A DNA stretch of 32,686 nucleotides from Fibrobacter sp. UBA4373 (GCA_002390045.1 DGSB01000056.1:1-32686); one strand, 5' to 3'; shown: positions 8,216-16,879, numbered from the stretch's first letter. Notes: generated by a model from the letters alone, not told the origin. Numbers and translations are program-made.

Positions 8216-8246
8216 AAAAGGCTCTCCATTGCGGAGAGCCTTTTTT
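8216..8246 (-). terminator. Terminator after enolase (hairpin can work on both strands)
   Basis: A perfect 8-bp stem GGCTCTCC (8220-8227) / GGAGAGCC (8233-8240) with a 5-nt loop has T-runs on both sides: TTTTT on minus and TTTTTT on plus. It lies about 30 nt after the enolase stop and closes that transcript before the Opp promoter. Confidence 0.9.
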
Positions 8247-8272
8247 GACAAGCTTAAAGTAACCTAAAAGGA

Positions 8273-9661
8273 TTACTTACGCGGGTCACCAGCATAGACT
8301 GCATTCTTGCCGAGTTCTTCTTCGATGACGAGAAGACGGTTGTACTTGGCAATGCGGTCCGTACGGGAGAGAGAACCGGTCTTGATCTGGCCAGCAGCGG
8401 TACCCACTGCGAGGTCAGCGATGAACGTATCTTCGGTTTCGCCAGAACGGTGAGAAACGATCGGAGCGTAGCCCTTTTCCTGAGCCGTCTTGATAGCGGC
8501 GAGGGTTTCGGACACAGAACCAACCTGGTTCACCTTGATGAGGATTGCGTTAGCGATACCAGCTTCGATACCTTCGTTGAAGATAGTCGGGTTCGTGACG
8601 AACAGGTCGTCACCGACGAGGTTGATCTTCTTGCCGAGGTCTTCGGTAAGAAGCTTCCAACCAGCCCAGTCGTTTTCATCCAAGCCGTCTTCGATGGAGA
8701 AGATGGAGAACTTGTCAACGAGCTTTTCGTAGTACTTGACGAGCTGCTTGCTCGTGAGAGTCTTACCAGTAGACTTCTTGAACGTGTAGGTCTTGTTCTT
8801 GTCGTACTTGGTCTTGTCGCTCTTGTTTTCCTGCTGATCGCAGAATTCAGAAGAAGCCACGTCGAGAGCGATCTTGATGTCCTTACCGAACTTGTAACCG
8901 GCCTTTTCAGTAGCGGTCTTGAGAGCGGTGAGAGCCTTTTCGAGAGTCATCACGCCAGTGATCTTCCAACCGAACTTGGACTTCGGGTCCTTCTTGAGAG
9001 CAACGCCCGGAGCGAAGCCACCTTCGTCACCGACGGTCGTTTCGAAGCCACCGTCCTTGAGAACCTTCTTCAAGGAGTGGAAGATTTCCGTGACCATCTG
9101 GAGGCCAGCAGAGAAAGACTTTGCGCCAACCGGAGCGATCATGAATTCCTGGAAGTCGATCGGAGCAGAAGAGTGAGCACCGCCGTTGATGACGTTGCAC
9201 ATCGGGCACGGGAGGGTGAGCTTCTTTGTGCCATGGAGCTTAGCGATGTAGCGATAGAGCGGGAGGCCAGCTTCCTTAGCAGCAGCCACGCAAACAGCCA
9301 TAGAAACAGCGAGGATTGCGTTTGCACCGAGAGTGTTCTTGTGCATGCGGTCGCCGTCAAGTTCGATCATCTTGTTGTCCACAGCAGTCTGATCGAAAGC
9401 ATCCATACCGATGATGCCCTTGCCCTTCTTGGCAATCTTTTCGTTGACGTTCTTCACAGCCTTGAGGGTGCCCTTGCCGCAATATGCCTTGCCACCGTCA
9501 CGGAGTTCGCAAGCTTCGCGAACGCCAGTGGAAGCACCGCTCGGAACCTTTGCGACGCCTTCGACGCCAGATTCGAGAACAACAACAGCTTCGACAGTCG
9601 GATTGCCACGGGAATCCAAGATCTGACGAGCCATAACAGACTTAATAGCAGAGTTTGCCAT
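8273..9661 (-). CDS. eno: Enolase
   Basis: Enolase interconverts 2-phosphoglycerate and phosphoenolpyruvate in glycolysis. The protein shows ARQILDSRGNPTVEA (11-25), the catalytic loop SGASTGVREA, the metal-binding regions ALDVASSEF, SIEDGLDENDW and VGDDLFVTN, and the catalytic SHRSGETED near the C-terminus. I start it at ATG 9661 (MANSAIKSVM, 462 residues); an in-frame TTG at 9709 would add 16 residues but has no visible Shine-Dalgarno. It is about 30 residues longer than the usual ~430, owing mainly to two lysine-rich insertions, one near LKKDPKSKFGWK and one near QQENKSDKTKYDKNK. A -10-like TATATT at 9710-9715 directly follows the terminator of the upstream regulator gene, so it is probably transcribed alone. 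Confidence 0.97.
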   Translation of the reverse strand: MANSAIKSVMARQILDSRGNPTVEAVVVLESGVEGVAKVPSGASTGVREACELRDGGKAYCGKGTLKAVKNVNEKIAKKGKGIIGMDAFDQTAVDNKMIELDGDRMHKNTLGANAILAVSMAVCVAAAKEAGLPLYRYIAKLHGTKKLTLPCPMCNVINGGAHSSAPIDFQEFMIAPVGAKSFSAGLQMVTEIFHSLKKVLKDGGFETTVGDEGGFAPGVALKKDPKSKFGWKITGVMTLEKALTALKTATEKAGYKFGKDIKIALDVASSEFCDQQENKSDKTKYDKNKTYTFKKSTGKTLTSKQLVKYYEKLVDKFSIFSIEDGLDENDWAGWKLLTEDLGKKINLVGDDLFVTNPTIFNEGIEAGIANAILIKVNQVGSVSETLAAIKTAQEKGYAPIVSHRSGETEDTFIADLAVGTAAGQIKTGSLSRTDRIAKYNRLLVIEEELGKNAVYAGDPRK

Positions 9662-9712
9662 ATTTTTGCCTTTTGGTTTTGGGTTAGAGTGTAAATCTTT
9701 TGTGCTCAAAAT

Positions 9713-9761
9713 ATAAAAAAAATCCCCTCTTTGGATTCACAAACAATCCACCGAGGGGATT
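9713..9761 (-). terminator. Rho-independent terminator of the AraC-family regulator gene
   Basis: A long hairpin lies 17 nt after the regulator stop. The outer stem AATCCCCTC (9721-9729) pairs with GAGGGGATT (9753-9761), and an inner stem TGGATT (9732-9737) pairs with AATCCA (9745-9750). The minus strand then runs into eight T residues. Confidence 0.9.
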
Positions 9762-9777
9762 TTTCACGTAAAAAAAT

Positions 9778-10728
9778 TTAGCGAATTCGCCGATTGCGAT
9801 ATTCCTTAGGAGTGCAACCCGTGAATTCCTTGAACGCATGGGCGAACTTGCTCGAATTCGTATAGCCGACCTTGGCGGCCACACTCGAAACGCTTGCGTT
9901 TTCTTCGGCAAGAAGTTGGACGGCGATCTTCATGCGATACGTTTTGAGATAGGAATAGATGGACGTCCCATACGAAAGCTTGAAGTATTTCTTCATTTGC
10001 GTGGGACTCATTTCGGTGCGTTTGGCGAGATCGTCAAGCGTATAATGTTCGTCTACGTTTTCGCGAAGGAACTCCCGCAAAAAAGCCATCTTTTTTTGAT
10101 AAGCGTTTGGAATTAGGAGCGTATTTTCGTAATGCTGTTCGGAATCCAGACGGCTGAGGAACAGGATCAGTTCAAGCGTTTTGATTTTGAAATACGGGAA
10201 CCGGATATTTTTAGGAAGATGATAAAGCTCCGAAAACACATGCGATGTGCGATCATCCGCCCGAAGAGCAAACGGAAGACGCAAGGACTTCATCTTTTGG
10301 ATGAGCGACAAGAGATGCACCCCGACCATTTCGAACATCTTGACCAGTTCGAGACTTAAGTTGGTCGTTGAAATCACGACCGCGATTCCATGATAGCAGT
10401 GCAGCGGAAATTGAAATTCCCGATATTCCGGAAAACGTTCAAGGAGCATCAGGCCGTTTTCTTCGAAGATGCCAGAATCCGATTCGGACGTCCGCTCCCA
10501 TTCGGCATTCCCATTATGGCAATGCAATACCATCAGATGCTCTCCAACATTTTTAAAGTGGATCGCAAAATGGCCGAGATGCAGATCGCTGTAGAAGAAT
10601 TGCAGGCCTGGCAATACATTGTAGACGAGCAAATGCCCCGAGCCGGTCTCATTTTGCAATAAATAATGGGAGAAGCGATCCGAATTCTGGATCAGAACCA
10701 TGTTTTTATCGGGAATTGGAGAAATCAT
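9778..10728 (-). CDS. AraC-family transcriptional regulator, likely of the iron/siderophore genes
   Basis: The protein is 316 residues from ATG 10728, or 324 from an in-frame TTG at 10752; the latter is also possible. The last ~100 residues form the AraC DNA-binding domain with two helix-turn-helix units: LDDLAKRTEMSPTQMKKYFK and VSSVAAKVGYTNSSKFAHAF, closing with the signature FKEFTGCTPKEYR. The N-terminal ~200 residues are a sensor-type domain; MVLHCHNGNAEWE recalls the HFCLEGxxE segment of PchR-like siderophore regulators. It lies directly downstream of the tonB-exbBD-RND run but has its own promoter, terminator and operator-like repeat (10773-10800). The same repeat type precedes feoAB, the TonB receptor and tonB, so I infer it controls those operons. 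The ligand is unknown; a ferric siderophore is the natural guess. Confidence 0.9.
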   Translation of the reverse strand: MISPIPDKNMVLIQNSDRFSHYLLQNETGSGHLLVYNVLPGLQFFYSDLHLGHFAIHFKNVGEHLMVLHCHNGNAEWERTSESDSGIFEENGLMLLERFPEYREFQFPLHCYHGIAVVISTTNLSLELVKMFEMVGVHLLSLIQKMKSLRLPFALRADDRTSHVFSELYHLPKNIRFPYFKIKTLELILFLSRLDSEQHYENTLLIPNAYQKKMAFLREFLRENVDEHYTLDDLAKRTEMSPTQMKKYFKLSYGTSIYSYLKTYRMKIAVQLLAEENASVSSVAAKVGYTNSSKFAHAFKEFTGCTPKEYRNRRIR

Positions 10729-10772
10729 GCCGCAAGTCCAGCCATAGATCAAGTTTTAGTCTCAACTAAACA

Positions 10773-10800
10773 AGTTAGACTACACTAAATCTAACAAGAC
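10773..10800 (-). promoter_or_regulatory. Operator-like direct repeat at the regulator's own promoter (site D)
   Basis: The minus strand has GTCTTGTT (10793-10800) and GTCTAACT (10773-10780) exactly 20 bp apart. The half-sites and the spacing match the repeats at 23258-23292 and 25646-25680. Here the repeat covers the predicted -10 element and start of transcription, a position that suits autorepression. Confidence 0.5.
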
Positions 10801-10816
10801 TTTCGACATTTGACAA
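10788..10816 (-). promoter_or_regulatory. Predicted promoter of the AraC-family gene
   Basis: On the minus strand a -35 TTGTCA (10811-10816) and a -10 TAGATT (10788-10793) are 17 bp apart. The -35 lies in a small palindrome, CATTTG-a-CAAATG (10807-10819). The -10 lies inside operator-like site D. Predicted transcription starts near 10781. Confidence 0.45.
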
Positions 10817-10824
10817 ATGAACGG

Positions 10825-12042
10825 CTAGAAAAAATACTTTCCCTTGGCAAAAATCTGCGAATTACTTTCGTATGAATGGAACGTTCCCCGTTTTCCGCCA
10901 AAGCGGTCCACCCCTAACGAAAGCGTAATCTGGTCGTTTACCAGATAATCGGCGGCGGCTCGAGAATAAAAGCCCAAATTGTCCACATCCAGGTAACCGA
11001 AAAGGGACAGTTTTAACGTGTTATTCAAAAGTTCCTTGGAGATCCGGGCGGTCACCGTCGAAGAGTTCTTTTCGAGGGAAAAATCGTTTCGGTAATCGGA
11101 GATATACTTGTGCATATACTGCACCATCAACGTCCAATTGTTGCCTGCGTACCAGTCGAGACCGGCAAGCGCATTAAACGTATTACGAGTCTTATAGGAA
11201 AAACCATTTGCAACAGAAAGGACTTCCCCAAAATATTCCGCCGCTTCTCCGCGGAGCACAAATTCCCCCATCGGAATCGAGATGTCTCCGCCGATGACAT
11301 TCATCGGCTTATAGACTCCCTGAATAAGGATGGAATCCGTTGCCGGATTGTACGCAGTGACGGTCACCGGCGCCTTGTTATAAGTATGCAAGGCCGTCAG
11401 AGAAAAATCGAAGGTTTCGAGGAAAAAGCGGAAGCGTCCCCCCAGTTCACTATTTTTGAAGCGTTTTTCGGGAGTATCGTCCAAATCCAAGCGTGCGTTT
11501 TCAGGAAGTTCCGTACTCCAGGGGTTTTCTTCCCCGGTAGGCATCACAAAGTATTCCGGGGTCGGCACAAATACGACTTCGGCGGTAAAGCTTTCGCCCG
11601 GATACTTGAGGTTGATCGCATTTACCGGAACGCGGATATCATCATAATCGTTCGCCATGAATTCCGTGTAATCCATAGGCGAAATCAAGTCCGTAATGCG
11701 GAGACCGTCTGCGACGCCCCACGTGACAATCTGCCGACCGGCTTTGATTTCTAAAAATTCGCCCGCATAATCAAAATACGCTTCGCGGAGGAACGCCCCC
11801 GTCTGCTCATCGATAATTCCGTTATAAGCAAGATTCAGACTGGTGAAGAGGGAGGCATCTCCGTAATCTGCGCGCATTTCCAAGCGTAGACGGGTCCGGG
11901 ACGACATATAACGATGCGGATAATCCAATTGCAATGCGTGATATGTATCCACGAAACCGTTCAAGGAAAGCGAGAGTTCATCTTGCGCAAAGAGAATTCC
12001 CGATGCGCAAAGCAAAGCGACTTTAAAAATGGGGCGAAGCAT
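10825..12042 (-). CDS. Outer-membrane beta-barrel protein, DUF1302-like
   Basis: This 405-residue protein has a signal peptide ending near GILFAQ (about residue 20). Alternating hydrophobic/polar strands run through the rest and it ends in GKYFF with the C-terminal aromatic expected of a barrel assembled by BAM. The segment AGRQIVTWGVADGLRITDL resembles the GRQxxxWG motif of DUF1302 family barrels. In other bacteria such barrels sit beside an RND/MMPL transporter and a LolA-like periplasmic protein, exactly the order seen here. It starts 3 bp after the LolA-like gene and is the last gene of the tonB operon. A role as outer-membrane end of a trans-envelope transport path is inferred; the cargo is not known. 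Confidence 0.75.
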   Translation of the reverse strand: MLRPIFKVALLCASGILFAQDELSLSLNGFVDTYHALQLDYPHRYMSSRTRLRLEMRADYGDASLFTSLNLAYNGIIDEQTGAFLREAYFDYAGEFLEIKAGRQIVTWGVADGLRITDLISPMDYTEFMANDYDDIRVPVNAINLKYPGESFTAEVVFVPTPEYFVMPTGEENPWSTELPENARLDLDDTPEKRFKNSELGGRFRFFLETFDFSLTALHTYNKAPVTVTAYNPATDSILIQGVYKPMNVIGGDISIPMGEFVLRGEAAEYFGEVLSVANGFSYKTRNTFNALAGLDWYAGNNWTLMVQYMHKYISDYRNDFSLEKNSSTVTARISKELLNNTLKLSLFGYLDVDNLGFYSRAAADYLVNDQITLSLGVDRFGGKRGTFHSYESNSQIFAKGKYFF

Positions 12043-12045
12043 CGA

Positions 12046-12810
12046 TTACAAGCCTCTTTCAAGCTTGTTGACCGTGAATATTTTGGAATCGAGCTTCATA
12101 TTGTACTGAGGATCCAAGAAGAGAAGCTCCGTCGAATGCCCCGTTTGGACGTTCTGCATTTCCATTTTGCCGACCGTCCAGAAGCCGTCCACCTGCTTGA
12201 TGTCGGACGCCTGGAGTTTGCGGTGGAGCTTGCCCATTTTGTCGTAGTATTCGACTTTTTCTGCAATCATGCAATCCTTGCGGACCCAGACAAGCTTTTT
12301 CGTAAAGATTTCGCCCGCCTTGTTCGGCGTAGACTCGATGACGTAATAATCGTGACCGTTTGCGGATTCTTCACGGAGGAGTTTGTGCGTGTCTTCGTCG
12401 ACATTGCGCTTGCCGATATCGTCATAAGTAAAGTCCGAGCCCATGAAGTAATCGGTCTTCGAACTTTTGCCACTGATGCGGCGAGTTTTTTTCATGGCCG
12501 GGAGATAGAGCCATTTGTCGTCTTCCTTGTTGATGTCGTCATAGTTGTACGTGAGGAAGCCCGTGCCTTTCACATCATTTGGATACTGGAAGAACATGAT
12601 CGTTTTGACGTCAGCCCCGACATCCATAGCGAAGGAAGAAATTTTACGAACGCGAGTACTGCCGTTCTTGTTGATGAGCTTCATTTCCATCGAAGACGAG
12701 CGAGTTTCGCCGTCCGGACGGTCCTTGACTTTTTGCATGATTTCACGGCCATCTTCGGCGAAAAGAAGACTTGCCGAAGCGAGAAGAATTGCGATGGAGA
12801 TTTTTTTCAT
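12046..12810 (-). CDS. LolA-like periplasmic protein (outer membrane lipoprotein-sorting family)
   Basis: The protein has 254 residues from ATG 12810 (MKKISIAILLASASLLFA, signal peptide cleaved near residue 18). The start is fixed by SD AAAGGAAAA and by the TAAAATG junction with the RND gene; an upstream in-frame start would fall inside that gene. Motifs typical of the LolA-like family are seen in order: FFQYPNDVKGTGFLTYNY, WLYLPAMKKTRRISG and FMGSDFTYDDIG. Proteins of this fold carry lipids or lipidated cargo through the periplasm. Between an RND transporter and a beta-barrel gene, it is likely the periplasmic shuttle of the set. Confidence 0.85.
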   Translation of the reverse strand: MKKISIAILLASASLLFAEDGREIMQKVKDRPDGETRSSSMEMKLINKNGSTRVRKISSFAMDVGADVKTIMFFQYPNDVKGTGFLTYNYDDINKEDDKWLYLPAMKKTRRISGKSSKTDYFMGSDFTYDDIGKRNVDEDTHKLLREESANGHDYYVIESTPNKAGEIFTKKLVWVRKDCMIAEKVEYYDKMGKLHRKLQASDIKQVDGFWTVGKMEMQNVQTGHSTELLFLDPQYNMKLDSKIFTVNKLERGL

Positions 12811-12811
12811 T

Positions 12812-15190
12812 TTAATTTTCCTTTCCATTTCCCGTTTCTTTTCCAAAAATGCGGAACTTTTTAATGAGAACCGGCGTGACGAATAAGTCTGCAAGGAGCG
12901 CAGAACCAAGACCGACAACCAAGACAAGCCCAAAGTTGCAAAGCATAATACACTTGGACGTCGTGAAATTCACGAAAGTGCCACACATGATGACTGTCGT
13001 CATCACGAGAGCGCTTCCTGTCGAGCGGAATACGCGAAGGATTGCGGACGAATAGTGATTGCACTTATTGAATTCTTCATTCGTATGATTCACAAAGTGA
13101 ATCGTATCGTCAACGGCAAGACCGATTACCATCGGAATCACCGTCGCACTCATCATATCGAGCGGAATTCCAAGCCAGCCGAGATAACCGCCGACAAAAA
13201 TAGCCGGGGCGACGTTCGGAATCATACCGATCAAGCCCGTACGAACGCTACCAAAGACAATCATCAAAAGAACGGCGACAATCAAAATGGAAATGCCGAA
13301 AGAACGAATCTGCCCCTTCACCAGATACTGCTGCATCGTCGTGAATTGTGGAATATTACCGACAGCAGAAACGGTTGCATTCGGGAAAAGTTCTCGACCC
13401 TTTTGGGTGATGGCAGCGATTTCCTTGTCGAGTTCATTCGAATTGTACGTGCTGATTTCGACCATCATGCGGAGGTAGCGGTAATCGTAATCGATCCAGT
13501 AATTCGCTTCGCTGCCGCCTGCGTTTTCATAAAGCAAAAGAAGCTGGGCCACCTGTTCTTCGGAATCCGGAACGCGATAGAATTCTTCCCTATTTTCGTT
13601 CACGGTGCGGTTTAAGTCCTTGACCACGTCGAGAATGGACGTGAGACGCTTGCTCAGCGGGAACTGTTCGATATACATTCCGAGAGTGTCGAGTTTACGA
13701 AGGTTTTCCACCTTCTTCGCGTCATCCGGATTTTCGAATTCAATTTCCATGTCGTACGAGTAAACGCTTCCGAGCGGAGATTCCCCGAGTTCAAGAATTT
13801 TTTTCACATATTCGACCTTACGTCCCATGGTCCGTTCTACATCAAAAGACGGCTCCATTTTGAACATCCCCACGGCAGAAATCGCCGCGACCAGGGCGAA
13901 GACAACGAGAATGACACGGCTATGCGAAAGAACGAATTTTCCGATGCCTTCCATGATTAGCGCAAAGCGAGTTTCCCCACGTTCCAGGACTTTCGGATTT
14001 GGCTTTTTATCTTTGCCAAAGCTCAAAAGGATTGGAGAAACGACCAAGACAACGGCAAGCACAAACGCAACCGAGATAGCCGAAAGAAGACCCACCGAAC
14101 GAATCGGGCGGAGCATGACAGAAAGGAACGAAAGGAGCGCCACAATCGTCGTTAAGCCGGAGAACAGAAGAGACCATCCGGTTTCTCGGACCGCCGTCAC
14201 GACAGATTGCTTCCGCTTTCCGGTCAAAAGCATTTCCCGACGGAAGAACGAATACAGGTGAATGTTATAAGCAATCGAAACCGCAAATGCGAGGAATGGA
14301 GGAACCATCGCATTCGTAGAATCCATATAAAGTCCCAAATAGCCGACTAGACCGAAAGTCATCAAAATGCCCGCAAATGCGGAAAGGATCGGAGAGACAA
14401 TTCCTCGCAAGGAACGCGTCACAATCGCCATCACCAAAATCGCGCAAAGCACGGCAAGCATCATCACGCGGCTCATTTCCGAATTGATGTATTTCATCTT
14501 TTCGGAGCTCATATACGGCATTCCTCCCGCATTGGGATGGAGCGGTGCATATTCCGGCTGATGAATGATATCATAGGTTTCGGCACCGGTCTGCATATCC
14601 GGAGAGATTTTTCCTTCCGCTTTCCAAACGGAATCTTCCGGGAACGGGCGAAGTTTGACGATGACGAAGGAGCTCTTGCCATCGGCACTCACGATTTTCT
14701 TTAAGAATTCCGGCTTTGCCTCGACGCGGCGCTTGATTTCGGCAAGTCCTGCCGAATCTGTCGGAATTTCTTCCGGCACAATCTGCGTGATTTCCATGCC
14801 TTCATCTGTCCCTAGCGTGTATTCGATATTGGTCAGGGATGTGACCGTTCCGTTAGAATAGGAAAGGCTGTCTCGGAGATGTTCGGACAGTTTTCGCAAA
14901 AGGCGCAGATTTTCAGGATCGTAGATATTGTCGCATTCGACAAGGACCGATACGAAGTAATCATTTCCGAAGATTTCCTTGAACTTATCCGTTTGGATAA
15001 GCATCGGATCTCCTTCCACGAAATAGCTGTCCCAGGACGTTTCGAAATAGATTTTTTTCGCCCCGATGACGGAAAGTACCAAAACGACAACAAGGCCTGC
15101 CAAAAAAACAAGCCTATGCGCCAAGAGGAACCTGGCAAAATGTTCAAATTTTTGATTCACCAAATCAATGTTGATTCGAATGCGTGACAT
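12812..15190 (-). CDS. RND-superfamily transporter of the MMPL type
   Basis: This 792-residue inner-membrane protein has the RND two-fold layout. A first membrane helix (about 27-45) is followed by a periplasmic domain (about 46-235), a five-helix bundle (about 238-400) and a repeat of the same pattern in the second half (helix near 430, periplasmic domain to about 630, helices to the end). The second bundle carries GLAVDDTIHF at 690-699 with the paired Asp residues (694-695) that relay protons in MMPL/HpnN-type pumps. The gene follows exbD by one base and abuts the LolA-like gene, so it is in the tonB operon. It probably moves a lipophilic or lipid-like compound using proton motive force. 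Direction and substrate cannot be read from sequence. Confidence 0.9.
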   Translation of the reverse strand: MSRIRINIDLVNQKFEHFARFLLAHRLVFLAGLVVVLVLSVIGAKKIYFETSWDSYFVEGDPMLIQTDKFKEIFGNDYFVSVLVECDNIYDPENLRLLRKLSEHLRDSLSYSNGTVTSLTNIEYTLGTDEGMEITQIVPEEIPTDSAGLAEIKRRVEAKPEFLKKIVSADGKSSFVIVKLRPFPEDSVWKAEGKISPDMQTGAETYDIIHQPEYAPLHPNAGGMPYMSSEKMKYINSEMSRVMMLAVLCAILVMAIVTRSLRGIVSPILSAFAGILMTFGLVGYLGLYMDSTNAMVPPFLAFAVSIAYNIHLYSFFRREMLLTGKRKQSVVTAVRETGWSLLFSGLTTIVALLSFLSVMLRPIRSVGLLSAISVAFVLAVVLVVSPILLSFGKDKKPNPKVLERGETRFALIMEGIGKFVLSHSRVILVVFALVAAISAVGMFKMEPSFDVERTMGRKVEYVKKILELGESPLGSVYSYDMEIEFENPDDAKKVENLRKLDTLGMYIEQFPLSKRLTSILDVVKDLNRTVNENREEFYRVPDSEEQVAQLLLLYENAGGSEANYWIDYDYRYLRMMVEISTYNSNELDKEIAAITQKGRELFPNATVSAVGNIPQFTTMQQYLVKGQIRSFGISILIVAVLLMIVFGSVRTGLIGMIPNVAPAIFVGGYLGWLGIPLDMMSATVIPMVIGLAVDDTIHFVNHTNEEFNKCNHYSSAILRVFRSTGSALVMTTVIMCGTFVNFTTSKCIMLCNFGLVLVVGLGSALLADLFVTPVLIKKFRIFGKETGNGKEN

Positions 15191-15191
15191 T

Positions 15192-15584
15192 TTATTCCTT
15201 CTTCAATTCATTCACGAATTGTATGTTGTAGATCTTTTCCATTTGAAGAACGTCCAAAACCTGGGCGACTCTTTCGTAAGGAGTCTTCTTGTCGATTTTC
15301 AGTGCGACAGGAGCCTTTTTATTCTGGATTGCAGCCCCTTTCGCCCGCAAAGTTTCCAAATTCACCACTTCCCCATTCACAGCCATTTCCATTTCGGAAA
15401 GTTCAATGAAAAGGCCTTCCGAAACTTCCTGTTTTACTTCACTCGTCGTTTCGGGCAATAGCAATTTCAGCACAGACTTATCCTGCTTAAAAACCGATGT
15501 CACCAAAAAGAACACAAGCAGGAGAAAGACGCAGTCGATTAACGGCGTCATATCCAGAGAAATGCGATGTTTTTTTCTAGCCAT
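15192..15584 (-). CDS. exbD: Biopolymer transport protein ExbD
   Basis: ExbD is the small single-helix partner of ExbB in the proton-driven motor that energises TonB. The 130-residue protein has a short basic cytoplasmic start (MARKKHRISL), then DMTPLIDCVFLLLVFFLVTS with the conserved membrane Asp17, then a periplasmic domain ending in KIDKKTPYERVAQVLDVLQ. The gene overlaps the end of exbB by 8 bp and is followed directly by the RND gene. ExbD and TolR cannot be told apart by this motif alone; the adjacent tonB argues for ExbD. Confidence 0.93.
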   Translation of the reverse strand: MARKKHRISLDMTPLIDCVFLLLVFFLVTSVFKQDKSVLKLLLPETTSEVKQEVSEGLFIELSEMEMAVNGEVVNLETLRAKGAAIQNKKAPVALKIDKKTPYERVAQVLDVLQMEKIYNIQFVNELKKE

Positions 15585-16146
15585 TCGAAGATCCTTCCGA
15601 ATTTCTGCAATCGCGTTCCTGAAGGATTTTTCCGAGGCGGAGAAGCACTTGGTTTTCGACTTCGTCCTGTTCCTGTTCCATGCGAGCGTTCAGATAGTTG
15701 AAAGCGAGCACGTGCGGAATCGCGACGACAAGGCCGAGAACCGTTGTCACAAGGGCGAACTTAATACCGGTGGCGAATGCGGAGGCATCATCCAAGCCCG
15801 AAGCGGCGATCACCGTAAAAGCGTTGAAGATTCCGATCACCGTTCCGAGAAGGCCGAGCATCGGAGAAATCGAAGCAATGTTTTCGACAGTCGTAAGTCC
15901 CTTGGTCAGCGGAGAGAATGCCAGTTCGATTTCGGTACGGATGCTTTCCGTGATAATGTGGTGGTCTGTATTGTAAGTGACCACGCGGTGAATCACCTTA
16001 TCGGTGAGTTTTGGCTGTACAGTCTTGTTGAAGACGATAATCGAGATGACTTTCCAAATAACGATCGCGTAGCCAATAAAGTTCATGGCGACGAGAATAT
16101 ATCCGATGACACCACCTTGTTTAATAAAATCAAGAATGTAGTTCAT
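15577..16146 (-). CDS. exbB: Biopolymer transport protein ExbB
   Basis: This 189-residue MotA/TolQ/ExbB-family proton channel subunit has three membrane segments, near residues 12-38, 92-115 and 130-152. The hallmark SPMLGLLGTVIGIF and GIKFALVTTVLGLVVAIP motifs line the pore that ExbD sits in. It overlaps the tonB stop by one base (TAATG), so it is translationally coupled to tonB. With TonB and ExbD it forms the inner-membrane energy-coupling complex for outer-membrane receptors such as that at 20892-23183. Confidence 0.93.
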   Translation of the reverse strand: MNYILDFIKQGGVIGYILVAMNFIGYAIVIWKVISIIVFNKTVQPKLTDKVIHRVVTYNTDHHIITESIRTEIELAFSPLTKGLTTVENIASISPMLGLLGTVIGIFNAFTVIAASGLDDASAFATGIKFALVTTVLGLVVAIPHVLAFNYLNARMEQEQDEVENQVLLRLGKILQERDCRNSEGSSNG

Positions 16147-16841
16147 TAGGATCTCCCTGGATTGAGTTTATACTGGATTGGAATTTCGATTCGCCAGCTC
16201 TTTTTGTTGAGAATTCCGGGAATCGGCTGGAATCGACCCATTTTTTCGACTGCTTCAAGAGCGCTTTTGTCGAGAGCAGAATAGCGGCTCGATTCAGAAA
16301 TTTCGACGTTTTCCACCTTGCCATCCGCCTGGATGGTGAAACGGACACGGACCGTGCCTTCTTGTTTTAAGCGACGGGCTGTCGCTGGATAATTTTTGCC
16401 TTTTTCAAGTTGTTTTTTCAACGACCCCAAATAAGCCCGCATCACTTTTTTGATCGAATCTGCAGAAGGTTTCGGAGGCTCCTTTACAACAGGGGGGGCG
16501 GGAGGCGCTTCAACGACCGGTTCTGCGGCAGCGACCGGAGCCGTCTCGACGATAGGCTCCGGCTCAGGTTCCGGTTCCTTTTCTTCGATCGGCTTTTCAA
16601 CAACCTTGGGGATAATCTTTGCACGGACAATTTTTTTCACAACTTTGGGAGGCTCAGGAGGAGGTACCAAGACGACGCGTTCCGCACGAAGCACCGGAGA
16701 GTCCGTCACTCGTGGTGCCGAATCTTCTTTACAAAAAAGCGGATTGAGAAAAAGAAAAAGATGCAATAGAAGGGCGACAGCAAGACCTATGTAGAACGCC
16801 TTGTTAAAAGACAACGTGGAATAAATCTTTTCTCGTGTCAT
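16146..16841 (-). CDS. tonB: TonB energy-transducing protein
   Basis: TonB spans the periplasm and passes energy from ExbBD to outer-membrane receptors. I start it at ATG 16841 (MTREKIYSTLSF, 231 residues). An in-frame ATG at 16904 would lie upstream of the predicted transcription start (about 16873). One N-terminal membrane helix (about 15-35) is followed by a Pro/Glu/Lys-rich spacer with EPEPEPEP and PPAPP (about 60-125). The C-terminal TonB domain has ARRLKQEGTVRVRFTIQADG and AVEKMGRFQPIP. It is the first gene of a six-gene run with exbB, exbD, an RND transporter, a LolA-like protein and a beta-barrel. It is preceded by the 35-bp element at 16906-16940. Confidence 0.92.
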   Translation of the reverse strand: MTREKIYSTLSFNKAFYIGLAVALLLHLFLFLNPLFCKEDSAPRVTDSPVLRAERVVLVPPPEPPKVVKKIVRAKIIPKVVEKPIEEKEPEPEPEPIVETAPVAAAEPVVEAPPAPPVVKEPPKPSADSIKKVMRAYLGSLKKQLEKGKNYPATARRLKQEGTVRVRFTIQADGKVENVEISESSRYSALDKSALEAVEKMGRFQPIPGILNKKSWRIEIPIQYKLNPGRS

Positions 16842-16879
16842 TTGTCCAACAAATTCACCCCCAAAAAAAAGCAGCACAA

